A stretch of 18,114 nucleotides of DNA from Monoraphidium neglectum. Its lineage: Eukaryota > Chlorophyta > Chlorophyceae > Sphaeropleales > Selenastraceae. The notes under the pieces are model-generated. The model did no database searches and was not told where the DNA came from. It saw only the letters and a list, made by a program, of their open reading frames with translations. Each line of letters begins with the position of its first letter. Position 1 is the first letter of the stretch. Shown piece by piece: positions 1 through 9,285 of the stretch. The position numbers and the translations under genes were made by a program. The DNA is taken from positions 1 to 18,114 of the forward strand of contig NW_014013175.1 in the NCBI RefSeq assembly GCF_000611645.1, in the 5' to 3' direction.

Positions 1-394
1 CCCCCGGCCCGGCATGCGCCGCCGCCCCCGCCGGCCCGCCGCCGTCGCTGCTCGCGCCGTGCTTGACATCGCCGCCCCCGAGGCACATCATGAGGCCGCC
101 CAGATCTTTCGTCGTAGATCTGGGGCTCTTTGGGCTCCTCGGACTGCTCGAATCGCTGTGCCGCCCCTCCTCGACGTCCCCCAACTCGCTGCCGTCGACG
201 GCGCCGCTCGCGGCGCGCGACAGCCGCGGCGTCCCCGCGCCGCTGCCGCCGCGGCGGCCGCTGCCGGCGCGGCGGTCCTCGCCATCGTCGCTGGCGCCGC
301 CGCCGCCGAAGCTGCGGAGCGTGATGAAGCGGGGGCGCTGCTTGTCACGCCAGCGCTTGCGGCGGTTGCGGCCCTCCAGCTTCTCATCCTCGCC
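1..394 (-). CDS. Last visible exon of the CNNM-like gene: low-complexity cytosolic tail
   Basis: This exon follows an ACAG acceptor at 398-395 and begins GEDEKLEGRNRRKRWRDK, then FITLRSFGGGGASDDGEDRR, then Gly/Arg/Ser-rich sequence and SSSPRSPKSPRSTTKD, a run of SP/TP-like sites. No stop occurs before base 1, so the C-terminus lies outside. The basic patch directly after the CBS pair suggests a cytosolic regulatory tail; that role is inferred from position and composition only. An antisense reading frame at 63-455 on the plus strand is a shadow of this GC-rich exon. Confidence 0.75.
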
Positions 395-3300
395 CTGTGC
401 GCGCATGGGCGGCAGGAGGGCGGCGCGGTTGGCACATTGTGCCAGGAGCGATTAAAAAGTGGTCCGCAAGCGACGCTCCTGCTGGTCCAGCTACAGCGAC
501 ACCCAACACCCCAGAATGCCATGGACACCTGCAGGCAGCAAGCGACTCCCCCCTGAAACGCGCGGCCCTGCAGGCGGAGACGCCCTCCCAGAACGCGCAG
601 CCGTGGAGGCATCGTGATCGTGTGTATCAGCGGGCGTTTAAAGCCACGTCTGCATTACGCTTAGAATCACTGCTGGGCTGGGTCCCAGCGCACCTTGTCT
701 TCCAACACAACGCCGTCCACCTCAGCCAGGCGCCCATTCCGCCACTTAGCGGACGCGGCCCCGGTGGCCTGGCTCTTGGGCGCCGTCAGCAGCGCCATGT
801 GGGACTGGCCGGTCTGTTATCAGGGCATGGAAGTGCGCGAATGAAGGCGTCTGAGCAGCTAAGCTTTAGGGATGTCCAAGCACAACAAGTGGGCTGCCGA
901 CACCTCTGCATGATGCAGCCGCCGCCTGAGTCCGCAGAACCCATCATGCTCCTACACGACACGCCACACGAGCCACATTCACACGTCCAGTATCCCAAGC
1001 ACTTGTGCTCTGAAGGCACCTTCCTCGCACTGCGTTCCCTGTACAAAACCGTTCCAGGCACGACCTTTGACAGCCGCGGTGCCGCATTGGAACGGGTCTG
1101 GCGGGCTTCGCATGCCTCCCAAACTGCACTGGCACGAAGAATCACACACATGCCCGGCCCCTGCTCTGCAGTTATGTGCACACCACCACGGCCCCCACCT
1201 GGAAGAGGTCTAGCAGGTGGTACATTCGGGTGTTGACCGGCAGCTGCAGCACGTCCCGCAGCTCGATGTCGCCGATGCGGGGCGGGGCCTGGCGGCGTGC
1301 GGCGGGGATCGGTCGTGCGGCTCACGCCTTGGACCTTTGAACGGCGCGTGCCCAGCTTGCAGCTGGGCCTTTTGATCGCCACTTTGCAAGAAGCCAGTGT
1401 TTCTTTGCGAACGCACAAGACGACAAGCAAAAAGGCTGGGTGGGGGTCGTGGCTCTTATCTGCACCCTGTCACCTGGGGTCCTGACAACAGGCCAGCGTA
1501 CTGCAGCAGCTCCTTGGCGATGATCAGGCCCTGGATGGCGGAGCGGTCGCTGCCCTCGTACACTGGAACGCGGGAGTGGCCGCTCGCCAGGATGCGCTGC
1601 GGCGGATGGTTGATGTTGGGTGGAGGGGGAGGAAAACATGAGGGTGGCGTTGTCGTGTCACGTTGAGAGGGTGGGTTGCTGTGGTTGGGCTCGGGGGCGT
1701 GCAGCCAGGGAGCGTGGGGGTGGGATGACGACAATCCGGGGCGGCCGGAGGGCTGAAGGAGGGCGCGGCAGCGCCCGCCCGTACCTGACAGAGTTTCTGT
1801 CAAACAATTCGCAGCACGGGCCCCGCAGGCCCCACCTGCAGCGTGGCCTTGTCCAGCCGGTCGTCTGTCGACAGCATGAACACCTGAGCACGCGTGTGTG
1901 GGGGGGGGGGGCGGGGCGAGGGCCAGTGATACATCAATCAGCTGTGCGGTGCCACGGTGCGCCCTGCCCATTCAGGTAGCGTCAAGCATGACGCCAGCTT
2001 GGCTGCATCAAAGCACACCCCGTGCAGCGGGCCCGCTCGCTCCCGGTCAGAATCGCAAACCCCGTGCCCGCGATCTCGCCTTGTCTAGCGGCGTCATGTT
2101 GCTGGCGGCGGTCTTGGATGTCATGTCGAGGGCCCCCAGTATCACGTTGAACTCGTCGTCGGCCAGGGGCCCGCCCATGCCAGTCGACGTCCTGCGCCCG
2201 GGCAGGGTGCGCGCTTGCACGCGTGAGCGACGCAGAATCAGGAAGACCCGTGCGCACGGGACGCATCAGGAGCGGGAATACGTGAGTCGTGGCCGGGATG
2301 CAGCAGGACAAAGGCGTTGCGCAGCGGGCACGTGGAAAACGCAAGGCCGTCGGGGGCCGCTCCGGCTTCAACCTGGCCCTGCTGCTGGTGCCGCGCAGCA
2401 AGACGCCGTAGGGCAGGCCCCAGCTGCCGCGGCGGCCGCATGAGCAGGATCGTTCAACCCTCAACCCTAAATCCTAAACCCAAAGCGAGCGATCCCCAAA
2501 TTCCAAAGCAAGCCAAGCCCGGAAGCTAGCCCCACCTGTGAAGGTCCACTAGGGCCATGAGCTGGCGCCGCCCAAACACGCCGCCCTTGGTGCCCAGCAG
2601 CCAGTCCAGCAGCCAGCTGCGGCAGCCGGGGAGACGCGTTGCAATGCTGAAGCAGGGGACGCGTCCATCAATGAAATGATGATTGGGGCTGCCAAGATGC
2701 AACAAGAACTTGCTTGCGGGGAGACGGCAGGAGGGTTGCCCGGCGCTGGCCCAAGCACAAAATCGCTGCTCCTGTTGCGCACCCGCGGCTACCCCCCAGC
2801 AGCCGCTCCCTGGAGGCGTTGCGCGCTCACCCAATCGGCCAGCTCAGCGGGCCCGTCAGCCACATCAGCACGCGGACCATGGGCGCCATGGTGCCGCCAA
2901 TCGCGAGGCCGTGGCGCGAGCACACGGCCTTGGGGTTGAGGTTTACGATTTAGAGCCGAAAGGGGTGACAGGGATAGCGAAGGTTGAGTATGGGAGGCGC
3001 TCACGGGCTCACGGCACCAGAGCGAGATCAATGCTTCGGCACAACGAGGGATTATGAGGGGGTCTGCTCTTGACACGGATCCACAAGCGGTCAACCAGGG
3101 GTCGCCTGTGCAACCTCGTTTGACCGACCGCATCCAGCGCTGCTCACCTGGGGTATAATCTCCCCGAACAGGACGATTGCCGTCGACGACACCACCAGCG
3201 CCACCAACGAGCTGACCAGGCGGTCCATGCACAGCGGCAAGGCCACCGACGACACGGTGTTGAAGATCACCTGGTAGGCAGCAAACGTGGGGCGTCAGGG

Positions 3301-4212
3301 GACGCAGCGACGGCGGCGCGGGCGGCACTGCAGATGCTGGCGACCGGCGCATCCAATGGTGGATCGGCGCGCGGCCTGAAAAGCGCCCGGACGGGCGGGA
3401 GCCGCAGGAGTGGGCGCCATGCGCTCGTGTGCGCCGCGCATGCTGCATGCGCTGTGCCACATGCCTGCGCACCAGCGTGGCGAGCACCCAATGGGGGTAC
3501 TTCACAATCGGCGCCAGCCGGGCTGCGTAGGCCTGCTCCTTGGGCGTGCCTGTTCGCACCATCACCTCCAAGTCCAATCGGTCCAAGGAAAGCAGCCCCA
3601 GGGTTAGGCCGCTCACTGCGGAGTGCCGGGGGGCGAGATGGGGGGCGGCGGTGGAGGGGCGCGAGCGGGCCGGAGGCGGCGGTGGGGCTCGCCAAGGAGG
3701 AGGGGCGCAGCAGGGGCGAGAGCAGGTCTCGCATCCGCAAATGCACATCGGATAACCGAGACCAAGCGCGAGCGTGGGGGGGCGCGCCGCATGCTTGAGG
3801 TGCAGCCATGTGAAGCGACAAGATGGGAAGCTGCTCACTGAGGCCTGAAAGGAGCACCGTGATCACAACGCCTGCTGACAGCCCTATGGTGGCCCCCACG
3901 CCAAACTCGGCGATCGGGTCCTGCGGGGGCAGTGGATGGATGCATGGCACAAGGACGGTTGCTGGTCGGCATCTGAGCGGCGGGCGGCGTCGGGCGTGCT
4001 GCTGAGGCAGCATGCAACCCGCGTGCAGCAGACGGCCCTGCATGCGCATGTGCTGGTTCTTCACGACATACAAGCTCGGCCTGCAGCGATCCACTGCATA
4101 CAAAGATACCGTTGTGTTTAGTTGCCATGGAGCTGCGCGCGGGCTAGCTCTGGGCAGCGTTCACAAACTCGCCCGCCCCGCCCACCGGCTGCGAGAAGGT
4201 GAACTCGCCCAT
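1..4212 (-). CDS. CNNM/ACDP-family DUF21 + CBS metal transporter, 12 exons, 3' end off the window
   Basis: Likely membrane transporter for Mg2+ or another divalent cation (CNNM/Mam3/CorC family). Exons on the minus strand: 4212-4165, 3920-3839, 3615-3473, 3270-3148, 2928-2831, 2616-2536, 2191-2080, 1883-1836, 1596-1474, 1288-1199, 813-694 and 394-1, giving 487 codons before the edge. The DUF21 membrane domain comes first: a hydrophobic helix leads into GLMSGLTLGLLSLD, split by the exon 2/3 junction, then RTGTPKEQAYAARLAPIVK, LFGEIIPQ and AVCSRHGLAIG. Next come LLDWLLGTKGGVFGRRQL, GALDMTSKTAASNMTPLDK and VFMLSTDDRLDKATLQ. CBS1 holds GHSRVPVYEG, CBS2 begins RIGDIELRDVLQLPVNTRM, and QSHMALLT follows. 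The last exon is a charged, Gly/Ser/Arg-rich tail that stays open to base 1. Family identity is firm. The first exon is less sure: ATG 4212 reads MGEFTFSQPVGGAGEF and splices in phase, while an unspliced ATG at 4103 is the alternative. Intron 7 uses a GC donor. Confidence 0.85.
2080..2191 (-). CDS. CNNM-like exon 7, ends at a GC 5' splice site
   Basis: The exon encodes the acidic linker before CBS1, with GALDMTSKTAASNMTPLDK at its end. The next exon (1883-1836) begins VFMLSTDDRL, and MTPLDK followed by VFMLS is the uninterrupted family sequence, so the exon must end after the AAG at 2080. The intron then starts GCGAGA (2079-2074) and ends TCAG at 1887-1884. No GT lies at the required position. 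This is therefore a GC-AG intron, unless the reference base is wrong. Confidence 0.8.
2454..2481 (+). repeat. Four degenerate telomere-like heptamers (TAAACCC family)
   Basis: Four consecutive heptamers stand in perfect register: TCAACCC twice, then TAAATCC, then TAAACCC. They are one- or two-base variants of the plant/green-algal telomere unit (CCCTAAA, read as TAAACCC). They lie inside intron 6 of the CNNM-like gene (2192-2535), an interstitial position. At 28 bp a chance match is possible, but the AT-richness and fixed 7-bp period stand out from the GC-rich surroundings. Confidence 0.5.
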
Positions 4213-4778
4213 CAGGACGCGCTTGATTGTATCCTCAAACTTAAGCGTTCTGCGAGCCACACGGCGGGCTCTAGGCTATGTACGGTATGATCGGATCGGC
4301 CACTCGGCCACTGACGTCAAATCCAACCGGGTCCAACTAGCTTCTAACGAATGCCTCCGTTTATCAACGAACCCTTCTCTCGGCCCCACCTAACCACCTG
4401 CACCGCTGGCTACGCGCTGTCAACGGCATGTGGGTCACCCGCCATGCCGTCGAGTGCTGTCGGCAGCTGCACGTCGCGGGGCAGTGGCAGGGAGCGTGAC
4501 AATATTCCTAGAGGCGCCCTTGCAGGCCGATGCAATCCCCTGCAATCGGTGAATGCACCGCCTGCTTGCTCTGCAATCTGTGCTGGCCGAGATTGGCTCA
4601 TCATGACTGGGCGTACATGCGCAGCTTCACCGAAGCATCTTGCCTTTGCGGCCTCAAGCACAGCACGCCCCCCCAATGCTGCCACTCCTTCACGATCCCA
4701 TTTCCAGCTGTTTTGTTGTGGTTCCCTGCACAGCAGCCCAGCGTCACCTCGCCCAGCCCTGCTACACGGCCAGGCGCG
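4213..4778. promoter_or_regulatory. Divergent intergenic spacer, presumed shared promoter region
   Basis: This 566-bp stretch lies between the proposed start of the minus-strand CNNM-like gene and the ATG of the plus-strand NTF2-like gene, so it should hold both promoters and 5' UTRs. I see no convincing TATA box or named motif. Open frames on both strands here have no recognisable family content. The call rests on gene orientation only. Confidence 0.45.
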
Positions 4779-6203
4779 ATGGACCAGGTGCCGCTTACGG
4801 GTTTGGTCACGGATTTGCTGTCGGGCGATCGCTGCCGCCAGCGCGCGGCCGTGGACTCGTTTGTGGACGAAGACGTGCGGTTCAGCCACATCTTGGGCAC
4901 CCTCAGGGGGCGGGAGGCCTTCTATGGGATCTACCGCCTCGCCGCCACCGTCTGGCGATACAAGGTGAGCGCGCGAGCGCGCGTGCCACCGCCTGCTGCT
5001 GCAGTGCCCTGCCGCTGCCTGCTTCCTGCAGCAGTGCGCAGCGGCGCCCTTTTGAGAAACGCACACACCATCCTGCAGATCACGTGGGTCGAATACATCC
5101 GCAGCGGCAACACAGTGGTGCTGCAGCTGGACCTGGGCATCAAGGTGCCGCCCTTTTACCTAGTGCGGTAGGTGCGAGCGTGCAGATATACTTGGGTACA
5201 GACTGTGGCATGTGACTTGCCTCCTGATCATGTGTGGTTGCCGCGCAAATGTGTGTGCTGATGTGCTGGGAAATTGGGATTGCTGCACAATCGCCAACGT
5301 GCTTGCGTGCTACGCAGTGCGTGCCTTTAGGCGCACGCACATGGCCGCCCTTCGTATTCCGACCCAATGCCTGTTCTCTCATTTAGTTCACATGAGTTCA
5401 AGTTCCATATGCACGCCCTCCCCTGCGCCGCAGCTACCACTTCCCCACCATCGTGCTGCTGCGCTTTAGGGAGGGGCCGGACGGCAAGCCGCGCTTGGTG
5501 GAGCAGGTGGGATTGTACCTGTGCATGTGCGTGTCACGTCGTCACTGCGCTCCTCCACTGAGACTACTCATGATGCAAAAGCCAACAGCTTCATCAGGAC
5601 CTTGGGCGGTGTCACATGCCGGCTGCCAGCACCCAGGCTGCATGAATTTGCAGCGCAGATTCTGAGTGATCACTGAGTGCGAGGACGTAAACCTGATGCG
5701 GACCTTTCCTTCAGAACCATGGCGTCGCGTCCGAACATTGGTGTGCGCCATAGGTGGACCACCACAGCATGCTGGCCCTTATGTGGCTCCTGGGCTGGCC
5801 CTTCACCGCTGTCAGTGAGATGATCATCAGGCCAACGCAGGGTGGGTCTTTTCGCAAAACTTTAGCCCAGCTGCGGTCAGTTTGCCAGTTGCGCGATCCA
5901 AATGTGTCTTCCTGTCGCCACGCCTGCTGCTGCCTCTGCTGGTTGTGCTGCCACAGCGCGCTGGCATCTCAACCAATGTTGGGGCCAATGCCGTTGCCCT
6001 TCACAGGCTTTGTTTTCTCGCGCCTGGGCTGGGCACTGGATGCGCTTCTGGATGCGAAAGACTCCCTGCTGGGCACGACACAGGCGGCCGCTAGCGAGCT
6101 GCGGGAGGCGGCCGCGGGCATGCTGGAGCCAGCGGGGGCCGTGTTTGAGGGCGCGATGGTCTGCGACGGGACTCGTGGAGGTGCCACGAGGAAGTCAAGA
6201 TAG
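4779..6203 (+). CDS. NTF2-like (SigF-like type) protein with one membrane segment, 5 exons
   Basis: Exons are 4779-4964, 5079-5167, 5434-5506, 5754-5841 and 6007-6203; all phases agree and give 210 aa. The first about 115 residues have the layout of an NTF2-like/SnoaL alpha+beta fold: a helical start (LTGLVTDLLSG, AAVDSFVDEDVRF), GREAFYGIYRLAATVWRY, then strands ITWVEYIRSGNTVVLQLDL, VPPFYLVRYHFPTIVLLRFR and GKPRLVEQVDHHS. A hydrophobic segment, MLALMWLLGWPFTAVSEMII (about residues 122-141), looks like a membrane or monotopic anchor, followed by an Ala-rich amphipathic tail. The arrangement recalls fungal SigF-like NTF2-like proteins, as I remember them. The conserved FYLV...YHFPTIV...VEQ.DHHS block makes it a real gene, but substrate and role are unknown. 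Intron 4 (5842-6006) is 3n and stop-free. Confidence 0.75.
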
Positions 6204-6732
6204 GTAGACAGGCAACGGGGCGATTCACTATTGGGCTGAGCTGGGGCATGATGATGTCCATGTAGGCGGGTCAATGCAACGCAGGGAAACCTCAACTGCA
6301 GCGCTTGTGCATGTGGCCACAGCGCACACAGCGTGACTGTTAATCATGTTAAGTTGTGTGTATCTCATGTCACTCGAGGGTCTGCGCGTCCTGTTGGTGC
6401 AGCAGTGACACATGTGACTCTACAAGATCTCCCCAGCGAAATGAAGAGGCCGCGTCAGTGGGGATACGGCAGAGGCCAAACACATACATTTGACAACTCT
6501 TACAGTATCAAAGTGCGAGATCCGCTTGAATCCAAGCTTGTGCCTGTTTTACGCTCTCGCTGCATCTCAAAACGCCCCGCACGGAGCTATATCAACTAAG
6601 CAATAATGCAGATGATTTTAAGGAATCCCGTAGCGCAGCGGCCACTTCAGCAGCAGCAACGGCGGCGCACAGGCGAGTGCGCAGGCACACCTTGGCAGGG
6701 TCGCAAGTGCGAGGTGTCCTTCCTAGCTGAGG
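6204..6732. other. Intergenic spacer between the NTF2-like gene and UROS
   Basis: No conserved coding segment is visible on either strand. The stretch must hold the 3' UTR of the upstream gene and the promoter of the downstream one. A plus-strand frame from ATG 6606 reads MQMILRNPVAQRPLQQQQRR, a basic, Gln/Arg-rich start that could be a UROS transit-peptide exon if spliced at GAG|GT (6713/6714) to 6796. I could not confirm this. No TGTAA signal was seen in 6204-6600. Confidence 0.35.
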
Positions 6733-8177
6733 ATGCCTGCTCTGTGCTGCCACCCCTCCCACTTGCATGCACGCGCAGTACTGTGCAACGCGCAGCAGCC
6801 ACGTGTTGTGGCGACACGTGAACAGGGCAAGAATGGCAAGCTGATCAAGGGGCTGGAGAGCCATGGCATCAGCTGCATCGAGCTGCCGCTGATCGAGCAT
6901 GCGCCAGGGCCCGACAGGTACGCGCAGCGCTTCAGCTTGCTCTAGAGTCGCGCGCCTGCAGCCTTGCAGCAGCGAAAGCTTGGCATGACGGCATGAGATC
7001 TTGCGTCACTGGCCGGCCACGTCATGCCTCAATCCAGGGAGAAGCTGCCCGGGCTGCTGCAGCAGGGGGGCTACGACTGGGTGGCGGTCACGTCGCCGGA
7101 GGCAGCGGCGGTGTTGATTGAAGGCTGGGAGAAAGCCGGCAAGCCGCAGGTGGGCAACGACGCGGGCGACGTCGACGTAGCTAGATCACAAAGACGCCAT
7201 GTGTGATCCACCTATGATTCCATCGCTCTGAGGTTGAGTTTCTGTGCTGCCAGCAGCCGAATGTGGTGCAAGATGCGTTCGTTACAACGCATGCAAGGAC
7301 ATACGCCAAGCAGCAATGGTTTTGCGGTTGTTGTGTTGTGACCGCAGGTCCGCGTTGCGGTGGTGGGGGGTGGCACGCGCGACGCGCTGATCGCAGCTGG
7401 CGTCGAGCCCGCCTTCACTGCCAGCAAGGTGCGTTGGCACGGACTGTTTGTGCCCTGGCGTCGCAGAGCGGCACCACTGGCTGCACTGCAGCCTTGACAG
7501 TCACGCCTGTCAGGACGCTTGCGCCCGCGCGCTGATTTGCAGCCTCAACCAGTCCTGCACCCAGCTCTAAATTGATCATGCCAGGCTTCGGGGTGCAACA
7601 GCGGCCTAAGCTCCCTGTATTTTTGGCCCCGTACGAACAATACCAACAGGCTTATGGCAAGATAATGGGCGCCGAGCTGCCGCACATCCCTGGCGGCACC
7701 GACGTCGTCCTCTACCCCGCATCGGCGCGTGCGTCCGGCGACCTGCAGAACAGCCTGGAGGCCAGCGGCTTCAGCGTCAACTGCATCCGCACGTATGACA
7801 CCGTCGGTGTGAAAAATGTCGACCCTGAGTTGCTCCAGCAGGCGATCAATGCGGACGCTGTCACTTTCGGCTCACCTTCAGCTGTCAAGTGAGGGTGTTG
7901 GGGCTCGTGGGAGCACACGTTTGAACAGCAGCATCGGCAGCACCACCAGGGGTGTGATGGGTGCTGGTTGGTGCTTGTGAGGCTGGGCTGTGCCTCTCTG
8001 TGCTGCGCTTGGTGAATCCAAGTCCGCCGAGTATCAACTAGCACGACACTGCCAGGCGAGCAGCACAGCATTCGCAGGGGGGGCGTTGCCAGCCTGCCCT
8101 CGCATCACGCATCAAGTCACACACAGGCTCGCCATCATCACTCAAAGCAGAGATCGACACCAACACACCCTCCTTGC

Positions 8178-8211
<34 letters not shown>

Positions 8212-8422
8212 GCAACCCGTTCCCAGGGCCTGGATTGCGCTGGTGGGCGAGGCTGCAGCCAAGAAGACGGTGGCGGTCTGCATCGGTTCCACATCAGCGC
8301 GGGCATGCGAGGCGGCAGGCATCTCACGTATTTTCTACCCCGACAGCCCCGGCATTCAGGAATGGGTGGAGACCGTCCGAGAAGCGCTGGGGCAGGCACA
8401 GGGTGCGCCGGCACTCCGGTGA
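6733..8422 (+). CDS. HEMD: Uroporphyrinogen-III synthase, 5 exons
   Basis: The enzyme cyclises hydroxymethylbilane with ring-D inversion to uroporphyrinogen III, the branch point to heme, siroheme and chlorophyll; in plants and algae it is plastidial. Exons are 6733-6917, 7038-7149, 7348-7428, 7650-7888 and 8227-8422, giving 270 aa, normal for the family. Visible family features in order: [67 protein letters not shown], the hinge [84 protein letters not shown] and [14 protein letters not shown] near the C-terminus. Identity is clear. The N-terminus is not: ATG 6733 leaves only about 20 residues before the catalytic domain, short for a transit peptide, so an upstream exon such as 6606-6713 may be missing. 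Intron 4 carries a long AC repeat near its acceptor. Confidence 0.9.
8179..8209 (+). repeat. (AC)n microsatellite in UROS intron 4
   Basis: An uninterrupted AC dinucleotide run of about 15 units ends 17 nt before the acceptor CCCAG at 8222-8226. It sits where the polypyrimidine tract would be expected; every second base is C but there is no T-run. Confidence 0.95.
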
Positions 8423-9285
8423 AGGCACGATGTGAACGAATGCTGGCTGGAGTGGGATCACGACTGAGGGGGGGATGACTGTCAGCAGGTCCCTTTCCGC
8501 TTGCATGCACATACTTCTGGAGCAACACTGCCACTTGGTAAACTAGATGTGCGTCGCCCTTCCCAGTCTGTTTAACAGTACCTGCGGGGTTGGGCAAGAC
8601 AGGTGGCTTGGCAAGTCAGCACTAGAGACCAGCAATGTGCAGGCGTCGAGTGCTCAATGAGGGGAGGAAAGGCCTCGGTTTGCTGGGGATCATCATGCTG
8701 GGCGAGGAAGCCCATAAGGTGGTTGATCCTAAAAAGCATTTCGTCACCGGCCATAGCACAACAATGAGACGGAGACCCACACACTGCCGCCACACAGCAG
8801 CCGCCGCAGGCAGCGCTTGCACCCTGCAGGATCCATCGGGCCACCCATTGTCTCAGCCAACAACAAATTTCCAAGGCAATAAAACGAGCATTGCAGCACC
8901 CCGCGGGCGGAGTTACAGCCTGCAGGAGCCGTGCCGCACCTTGATGATCTCGTCCCTTGTAATGGTGGACTGGAATGCCTCGAAACCTCGTGAAAAACTG
9001 TATGCGAGTTAGGTTCTAACCAATGCTGTTGTGCAGCGCGACCTATATTGCAAACTTGCCGAATTTCCTGTGTGCCTGTTCGCTGGCTGCTCGCTGCATC
9101 ATACAGTACGGTACCCGTGGCGCGCGTGTGGGGTGGCTATTTGGGATCAAAGCCTGATTGGCAGCTTTCACGCTCTTCGCATTCAGGCCAACCAGACTGC
9201 TTGCCAGATCTATGATCTCCACCTTTGGCTTTTGAAGATTGTATACGTGGTCACTCAGGATCGGCGAAGGAGCATCATATCAAAC
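8423..9285. other. Intergenic spacer between UROS and thioredoxin
   Basis: No recognisable gene was found. A TGTAA at 8958-8962 fits a chlorophyte poly(A) signal for UROS, about 540 nt past the stop. On the minus strand, 8997-8940 looks like an exon: it follows an ACAG acceptor, reads EAFQSTITRDEIIK with GC-ending codons, and stops at AAG|GTGCGG. I found no convincing partner exons, so it is not called as a gene. Confidence 0.4.

Noticed and set aside
63..455. Plus-strand open frame opposite the CNNM-like last exon
   Set aside because: It is Ser/Pro/Arg-rich GC shadow sequence; the minus strand carries the conserved gene and the splice acceptor at 398-395.
786..1430. Minus-strand open frame of 214 codons across CNNM introns
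   Set aside because: It spans introns and reads exon 10 of the CNNM-like gene (1199-1288) in a different frame from the conserved one.
1898..1912. Poly-G run as a possible structural element
   Set aside because: On the gene strand it is the C-rich polypyrimidine tract before the acceptor of CNNM-like exon 8 (1883).
4410..5066. Long minus-strand open frame over the NTF2-like exon 1
   Set aside because: It runs antisense across a conserved, properly spliced plus-strand exon and shows no domain.
8635..9012. Plus-strand frame of 125 codons after UROS
   Set aside because: No family features or splice logic; it lies in the presumed UROS 3' UTR and spacer.
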